Source: Eulemur rufifrons
Taxonomy: Eukaryota > Chordata > Mammalia > Primates > Lemuridae
Assembly (NCBI RefSeq): GCF_041146395.1
Contig: NC_090997.1
Coordinates: 38,729,501 to 38,793,500 of the forward strand
Direction: 5' to 3'
DNA: 64,000 nucleotides
The notes below the pieces were generated by a model that made no database searches, was not told the origin of the DNA, and saw nothing but the letters and a program-made list of their open reading frames with translations. Below, piece by piece: positions 57,001-64,000 of the stretch (position 1 is the stretch's first letter; every line of letters begins with the position of its first letter). Made by a program: the position numbers and the translations under genes.

Positions 57001-57771
57001 ATACCAATGAGTTTTTCACTTTTAAGACTAAAATGTGACTTCCAAAGTTTATAGAAAAGAACTTATGTCAGAGACTGCCATAATGGGGAAGGCTGCTATA
57101 TATTTGAGTGCTGTACTTCTTTTGTGTTGCCTCAGTTTACAACTTCTTCTTAAGATTTTTTTTTTTGGCCATGGCCATACTCATGACTTCTTTTTCTTTA
57201 ACTGGCCAAAGCCTAGAGAAATCCCAAATCCTCTTTTTTTTTTTTTCATTCCTTATCCATTTATCTTGTTTTCTATACTCTACATTGGCCACTTCTTTGC
57301 ACCCTGTGTATTTGATAGGATTAGGCTTGGCTGTGAGCATCAAACCCCCAAATAACAGTGGCTAAGAAAATAGAAGTTAATTTTTTTTCCCTCACATGAA
57401 AGAATCAGGGTTGATACGGTGGTTCCATGACCAAATGGGACATAGTCTCCTGTCTCTTTGTTCTTTTACCCTCATTATGCACCTTCCATGTCTTAATTAA
57501 AGATGCCTGATCCACATTCATTCCTTATGTGCATTTTGGCTGGCAGGAAGGACAAAAGAGAAATAAATGCCTTTCCTCTATAAGGTAACTTCCAGAAGTT
57601 GCATATGTCACTTTCGGTTCCATCCCATGGTAGAGTTTACTCACATCAAACACATCAAAGGAAGCTGGGAAACATGGTGTTTATTCTGGGTAGTGATAAT
57701 CCCAGCTTTTAGTAAATAACATGGAGATTCTGCTTGTGAAGAAGAGGAAAATTGATATTGCAGTGTAAGTA

Positions 57772-58288
57772 GCTATGGTAGGAAGAATCATTGTCCCCCA
57801 AAGACGCCAACTTCCTAATTCCCAGAATATTTCTGTAAATATGTTACCTCTCGTGGCAAAAATATTTTTCAGATGTGATCAAAGTAAGGACCTTGAGATG
57901 GGGAAAGTATCTTAGATTATCCACGTGGGCCCGATCTAATCACATAGATTCTTAAAAAGCAGAGAATTTCCCCAGCTGTGGTCAGAAGGGTGCTATGACT
58001 ACAGAAAGAGGGTCAGAGAGATTCTGTGTGAAAAGAACTCAACCCACTATTGCTGGCTTTGAAGATGAAAGGGGACCATGAATCAAGGAATGTAGGTGGC
58101 CTTTTGAAAAGGGAAAATGCAAGGGAACAGATTTCCCCCTAGGGTCTCCAGAAAGGAATGCAGCACAGCTAACAGTGAGATCCACGATGAACTTGTGACC
58201 CACAGAACTGAAAGGTAATACATTTTTGTTGTTTACAGCCAGTAAATTTATGGTAATTTGTTATGGCAGCTGTAGAAAACTAATGCAC
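57772..58288 (+). mobile_element. MLT1-type LTR (ERVL-MaLR)
   Basis: The order of phrases matches MLT1: a 5' end near ggaagaatcattgtccccca, middle gatgtgatcaaagtaaggac and gattatccacgtgggcccga, and the 3' end ttatggcagctgtagaaaac taatgca. Length is about 515 bp. It contains no coding sequence. Confidence 0.8.
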
Positions 58289-58289
58289 T

Positions 58290-61200
58290 AGCAGTCTCAG
58301 CCACAGTGACTCCTCTGGCCACTCAAATATCTGCACACTCTTCTTTTCACACATAGAACAAGCTCACCTTCTGTCCAAGGAAGAACCCCATCAAATCCCA
58401 TCCATCTCTTCCAGTTATAGTGTCTAGCTGGAAGTCCAAGACCTCCAAGAAATGTTCAGTCCTTTTCATCAGGTTTGCATGTGGCCAAATTATCTACTCC
58501 CCAAGCATCTAATATACTGCAATGGGATAGAAAAGCTTTGTTCTCTAGCACTAAGTTCTTTGACTGGCTCATCTGGCAGTCTTGATGACAGGTTCTCCTC
58601 TTCAGGAGGATTTGCCATGGGAGATCATGACTTATCAGAACACACAACTTCAGAAAGATACATATTCTGCCAGGCTAGCTCTTGGCCTTGATAACCCGTG
58701 CCCCACACAGAATCACCATACAGGGACTTTAGAAGCTAGAGGTCCTCCCTAGATTTTTGATCTAGTCTAGGCTTTTACCCTACTTTGGCAATCCTCTTCC
58801 TGGACCAAAGAGAAAAATCTCTAATGAGGTTGCACATCTGCTTTTGATCCTAAAAGAAAACTATAATAAATTTTAGCTTGGCGGTGAGTATCAACTGACT
58901 TTACGGCAGAAAGATTTAAAAAGACAGCCCCACACAATCTGAGAATCGGCATTGCCTCAAGTGTTGGGACCCATTTGAAAAAAATCCATATTGGCTGCTT
59001 TCCCCTGTATGGAAATTCTCTTTAGAGTAAATTGCCCAATGTGTCAGTGTCTTTAGACTGGAGAAGTAACCCTCACCTCAGATGCTGACATGCTCCTTCT
59101 TCCTTACGAAATATATAACATCAATGTATCCTGTTGATTTTTTTCTCTATGAAAATGGCAAAATTAAAATAAATGGCATTCTGCTCTATTTAAGATGTAG
59201 ACTATTGTGACAGTCACTTTCACCTTTAACTGGAAAAAAAAATAAGATAAACTAAAAAATCATTTTTAAAAAGCCAGCTATTGAATGCAAAAATTTCTAA
59301 AGCAACTAAATTCAAGACAGGGGACAAATCCTAGATATTTATATAAATACATAATAATGATAGCAATGTAATCAAATTTTTGAAAAATCACTCAGAAATG
59401 TTTTTTCCAGAAAAAGTAAAACAATTAAAAAATTAAATTAATTTCTTAAAAATTATTTTTAAGAAACTTTAGACTTTTGCTGTATATGAAAATGTAACTT
59501 TTAACTTAATTGCTAAATTTTATTCAGATATTGTTGACTTTTTTTAGCACCTGATGTAACTAATAATGGATCAAATAATTTTTGCCAAATTAAATAATAA
59601 AATGTAAACTGTTTTTATTTAACTTTCAAAGCCCAACTCACACAGAAAAGCATGAGGAACAAATATAAACAGCATGCACAAGGCCAACACCAACCCATAG
59701 CTGTTCGCAGGCCACTTCTCAAAATATGACTTTGAGATTGAGCAATTGAGCAAGAGAAAGTTCTGGATCCACAGCCATCTATGCAACACAGTTTTGTAGC
59801 ATTGGTCTGGCATGTATTTTGTGACCTTTCATGAATTCAGTGTCACTGATGCTCATGTGATATCCCCCCAAAACCCAACAAGGGGAATTAAATAGTATTA
59901 AGTAATGAGATTTTGTCAGATAGGGCTGAATTTTGGATGGCCACAATACCATTGTAATATTGCAATTTTTTTAACATCCCCCCAAGTAATAATTTTTGCC
60001 AAATTGGGTACAATAGTGGTCCCACTGAGAATGCATAATGTAAATGAATTTAAACCACTGATAGTGTATATTTATAAATTAATTTTTGAGTATGTATTTG
60101 CAAGAAAGATATATTTTTCCTTGAATTGTATAATTTAATTTTTGTCTTCTTACATGGAATTTTATATGTGCAAGGGATAACTCTCCCTTCCCCTCAAATA
60201 AACCATTTTTCTAATTTGATTGCAGAAGTTAGTAACCCAGAGCTCATTTAATAGAAATTCATTTTGGAGCATACTTTTCCTAGGGACCTCAGGGATCAGC
60301 TTGTGCCATCGTGTCCAGCCGGAGGTCTTTGAATAATTAAAAAAGTAGTAATGGGGTGTTGTGAGCTGTTTTCAATATTTAAAAATGCCTAGATAAAATC
60401 ATACTCTTGCTGGAGTTTTTTCCCTAATATGCTTAGTCATACAAGTTTTTGTTCCATAAAAATGGAACATCAGTTACCTGAGGAGACTGACATCTTCTAG
60501 CCCAATTGCCAACCCTGCCTTCTGCCTCCAACAGCTTCCCTTTTTTTGTTTACCACCATTCCTAATCCCCCTTAGAGATTTGTCAGAATTTTTAACAGAA
60601 CAAAAAATCAAACAGTTATTGTTCAATAAGTGAATTTTTCTAAGCATGGTATTTTGAAGCATAAGATTCATAGTTAAAAATTATTAACAGGAGAGCTTAG
60701 TAATGAAAATGTTTCAACTTCTCATCTAGTTTAAAATTCTACAGAGGTATACAGAGGTCAAATGCATTTTCCAAGGTCATGCAACTGGTTAATAATGGAG
60801 GCAGGATTAAATCCCAATTTTTTTGACTAAAACCTGTTATACTTTTCTCCACATTAATTGTCCTCAGCATGGACAGCATTAAACACTTGTACCATAAGTG
60901 GCCTGAAGGCCATTTTCTGTGGAGAGAGGTTAGTGTCTGCCTTCACGCCCTAAGGCTTGTGAGAGCTAATTCTGCCTGCTTGTGTACCAGAGTGTTGTCT
61001 TCAGCCCAGAGCAGAGCAGAAGACTGAGAGGCAAAATGCTGTTGCAGCATTTTTGACAGACCCCAAAAGGAAGCCTGTATTTTCTGTGACCACTGAGTTG
61101 TGCTGTGATAATTGTGGCTCACGGTGATGTCCCTACGGCACTGCAAGTTCCCAGGATGTGATCTGATGTATCAAAGAGTAGTTATATTTAGAACAGTTTT

Positions 61201-61455
61201 AGCATTCACTATATGTGATAGCATTCTAAGGTGATAATATTACAACTCTCCCACAATTTGTTTAATTGGACTTTAAAATATGGATTTCTGGAATACAATT
61301 TAATAGAAGATTCAAGGTCTTGAGTCATATTACTTATTTTAGTTTATACTTACATTGGTTTTACTTTTGCCTCATCAAGGCTGATTATTATGGTGTGGTT
61401 CTCATTGATTTTTTTACTTCTTTGAACTACTTGAACTCTTTAAAACACAATTAAT
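58290..61455. other. Intergenic, mostly unrecognised
   Basis: About 3.2 kb with only a MIR relic at 60735-60840 and a possible Alu-end scrap near 60298-60325. AT-rich around 59230-59620. No gene is supported. Confidence 0.5.
60735..60840 (-). repeat. MIR relic
   Basis: Plus-strand ccaaggtcatgcaactggtt and ggcaggattaaatcccaatt fit the complement of MIR. Confidence 0.65.
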
Positions 61456-61459
61456 TCAT

Positions 61460-62090
61460 AAATTATGCATTCATTCAATAAATTTATTGAGCACCTACTA
61501 TGTGCCAGAGTTCTGCTAGATACTAGGGAGATATTGGTGGAAAAAAATAACTGTAAAGCTTAGAGAATATAAAACTTATAGCACAAATAAATATAAAATT
61601 ACAGTTATGATGAGTGCTGTTGAAGGGAGGGTATGGCTGTTTGACAGTTTATTAAAGCAGATTTGGTGAAATTGGGGATAATAGTAAAGGATTCCTTGAG
61701 GAAGGAATGATTAAGCAAAATTCTGAAGAGATAGCCTTTAGGTAAGAAAAGAAGGCAGAGAAGAAGCTTCCAGGCAGAAGAACAGCATTACAAAGTCCCT
61801 GTGGCTTGAGTGTGGTTTAATGAAATACATGCCAGTGCTGCTGGAGTGTAGAGAGGGGTGGAGGATGTTATATGAGATGACGCTAGAATTCGGAGGAGAT
61901 CATGCATGATTTTTAGGCAGTGTTGGGCATTTTGGCTTTATTCTGAGAGCAGCTGAAAGCATTAGAGGAAGTTGGGTGATCAGGTTTATGTTTTAGGAAA
62001 TCATCTGACATCGTTGTGAAGAGCAGATCAGAGAGGCTGGAAGGAGATATTGAGACTTAGTACAAGATATTTTAGAAATAGGAGTGACAA
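61460..62090 (-). repeat. Long L2 relic
   Basis: Starts with plus-strand ttgagcacctactatgtgcc and continues in reverse L2 order through gattccttgaggaaggaatg, agcttccaggcagaagaaca, gcattttggctttattctga and catctgacatcg. At about 630 bases it is much longer than the other L2 ends in the window. Confidence 0.8.
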
Positions 62091-63388
62091 ATGATAATTA
62101 CTTTGAGCATGAACTCTCAATAGGGGTGATATCTTCCTTGATAGAGAAAAATTGGTTCATAGGGGAGCAAAAAAAATTCTTACCTATTACCATAGTTTGT
62201 GGCCGATAAAATCATATTCCTTAGAATTCAGTTTCTATTGTTGGGTTTTGGTGTTGTTTTGAGGTATTTTGAGCAGCATTGACATTGAATTCATGAAAGA
62301 TACACAAAAATGTATGGAAGATCAGTGCTACAAAACTAGGGAGAACAGATGGCTGTGACTGGAGGACTTTCTCTGGAATGATTATTTCATACTGAAATCA
62401 TATTGCAAGAGATGATCTTAGCATGGCCATGGGCTAGTATTGGCCATCTTGCGGATGCTGTTTATGTTTGAGCCTCATGCTTTTGGGTGTGCATTGGGCT
62501 TTGGGAATCAAACTAAAATAGTTTATATTTTATTATGTAATTGGACAAAAGTTAATCAGCTCATCACTCATTTTGTCAAATGCTAAAAGGAAAAACTGTC
62601 AACTATATCTGAATGGATATCTAGCAGCTAAATAAGTTACCAGATTTTCTCATATCAAGCAAAAATCAAAATTTAGTTTCATTAAAAATAATTTTTAAGA
62701 CATTAATTTAAATTTTTCAATAGTTTTGCTGGAAAATACAATTTGAATGATTTTTAAAACCTTGGTCCCCTTGCTTTTATTGTATATTTCTCTAAATTGC
62801 TCATTTGCATATATAATTTGATATAATTTATTCAAGCATAAAATTATATTTAAAGGTACTTAGTATATTCAGTTTTAAAGTTAAATGTTGATAGTTTTGT
62901 CACTTCTAATTTACTTTTTAACTTGAAAACTTTACCTAGTCATTCTTAATCTTGCATTGAATAAATCATGGCTATACAGTATATCAATGGTATTAACATT
63001 TCACAGGTGGAGCAATTAGAAAAAAAATCTAAAAATGCTTTTTGGGAGTGACAATGAAGAAAAGGTTGATAAACATTTGTTTAGCTAGAGTAATGGAAGT
63101 ACAGAACAATGGGCCTTGACACAGACTTTTTGGGAGATAAATTACGAGGCTTCAGTGATGAATCTGATTTGGAGAGTGAGAAAAGGTAAAGTGTTACATA
63201 CGACTGCTAGTTCTGGCTTAAACAACAACAGAAGGTTCTGCTAGCCACCGAGATAAGGAAGCACTAGAAGAGCACCAGGAGTTTGTCATTTGCTTGTTTA
63301 TTTTGTAGGGCCTATTAGTGTGTGTGTAGATTGTGTTTGTGTGCACACATTTAATAAAAGGGTCTTGGACATATTGACTTTTAGGTAC
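62091..63388. other. Intergenic, nothing recognised
   Basis: AT-rich DNA between a long L2 relic and an MLT1 fragment, with a short GT-rich patch near 63317-63347. No exon or RNA signal could be supported. Confidence 0.5.
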
Positions 63389-63530
63389 CTGCGGTAGGCA
63401 GAATAATGCCCCCCTCAAAGCATTCACAACCCAGTCCCTGGAACCTATGAATAAGTATTTTACATGGGAAAGAGGAATTAAGGTTACAGATGGAATTAAG
63501 GTTGTTAATCAGTTGACCTTAAGATATTAA
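63389..63530 (+). mobile_element. MLT1-type LTR fragment
   Basis: Plus-strand gcggtaggcagaataatgcc followed by ccagtccctggaacctatga resembles the 5' part of MLT1. It stops at about 63530 where L1 sequence begins. Confidence 0.6.
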
Positions 63531-63539
63531 TAGTAATCA

Positions 63540-64000
63540 CAAGGAAAACCACTAGGAAAATAATTCAGAAGTAGATAGTAAAAGATAACTACTATAAGGG
63601 AATTCAAATGGTACCCTAGAAATATCTATTTAACACAAAAGAAGACAGTAATGGAGGAATTGAGGAACAAAAAGACACAACACATAGAAAATAGCAAAAT
63701 AACAGATGTAAGGACTATTTTATCAATATTAAATGTGTAGATGAATTAAATTCTCTGGTTGGCAGATGGATTTTTAAAATGTGATTCATTCATACACTGC
63801 ATACAAGAGACTCGCTTTAGATCCAAAGGTGCAAATAGGTTGAAAGTAAAAGGATGGAAAAGAGATACCTTCAAAAATGACCAAAAGAAACCTGTAGTAG
63901 CTCTATTAACATTATGCGAAGTGGACTTTAAGACAAAAATTGTCACTTGAGACAAAGATGGACATTTTATAATTATAAAAGTTCAATTCACCAGGAAGAT
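63540..64000 (+). mobile_element. L1 ORF2 endonuclease-region relic, cut by the window edge
   Basis: The text resembles the L1 ORF2 endonuclease domain: CIQETRFRSKGANRLKVKGW near 63795-63855 followed by VDFKTKIV near 63918-63945. It is an old copy with substitutions. The rest lies beyond 64000. Confidence 0.75.

Noticed and set aside
57035..57365. Two overlapping Phe/Leu-rich frames resembling a membrane protein
   Set aside because: They are translations of T-rich sequence with poly-T runs. There is no initiation context, splice support or family match.

Overview
This window looks like nuclear DNA from a lemur-type (strepsirrhine) primate. The dimeric Alu copies carry the lemur pattern ('cctagcactctgggaggccg', then 'cagcctgagcaagag', then 'ggttgctgtgagctaggctga') instead of the human one. 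One L1 copy ends in the 3' tail I associate with lemur L1s. There is no sign of bacterial, organellar or plasmid sequence.

The only protein-coding gene I can support is HMGN3, a nucleosome-binding HMGN protein, on the minus strand. All six coding exons are present (44858 down to 14483). Every intron is GT-AG and every coding junction is phase 0, and the exons join into 99 residues, the length of the known long isoform (HMGN3a). A second donor inside exon 5 would give the known 77-residue short isoform (HMGN3b). A CpG island with two CCAAT boxes (about 43930-45125) covers the first exon. A poly(A) signal about 420 bases past the stop gives a plausible 3' end near 14.04 kb.

Layout: 1-14.0 kb is intergenic DNA downstream of HMGN3, with two lemur Alus, a 5'-truncated L1, an antisense L1, MIR/L2 relics and a U2 snRNA fragment. 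14.0-45.1 kb is HMGN3 with its roughly 20-kb first intron, which holds two related hAT-type (MER1-like) transposon fossils, L1 and MIR/L2 relics and several very short poly(A)-tailed insertions. 45.1-64 kb is upstream intergenic DNA: two minus-strand Alus, an antisense L1 broken by a solo LTR and an Alu monomer, an MLT1-type LTR, a long L2 relic, and an L1 ORF2 fragment running off the right edge.

I see no new multi-gene system. The least ordinary signals are a set of near tail-only retroinsertions with clear target-site duplications, an unidentified 46-base retroposed body with a GC hairpin, the frame-neutral exon design of HMGN3 with its isoform switch, and an open frame running upstream from the HMGN3 start. 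Repeat family names come from memory of consensus sequences, not from a database search, and their edges are approximate unless a target-site duplication is given.
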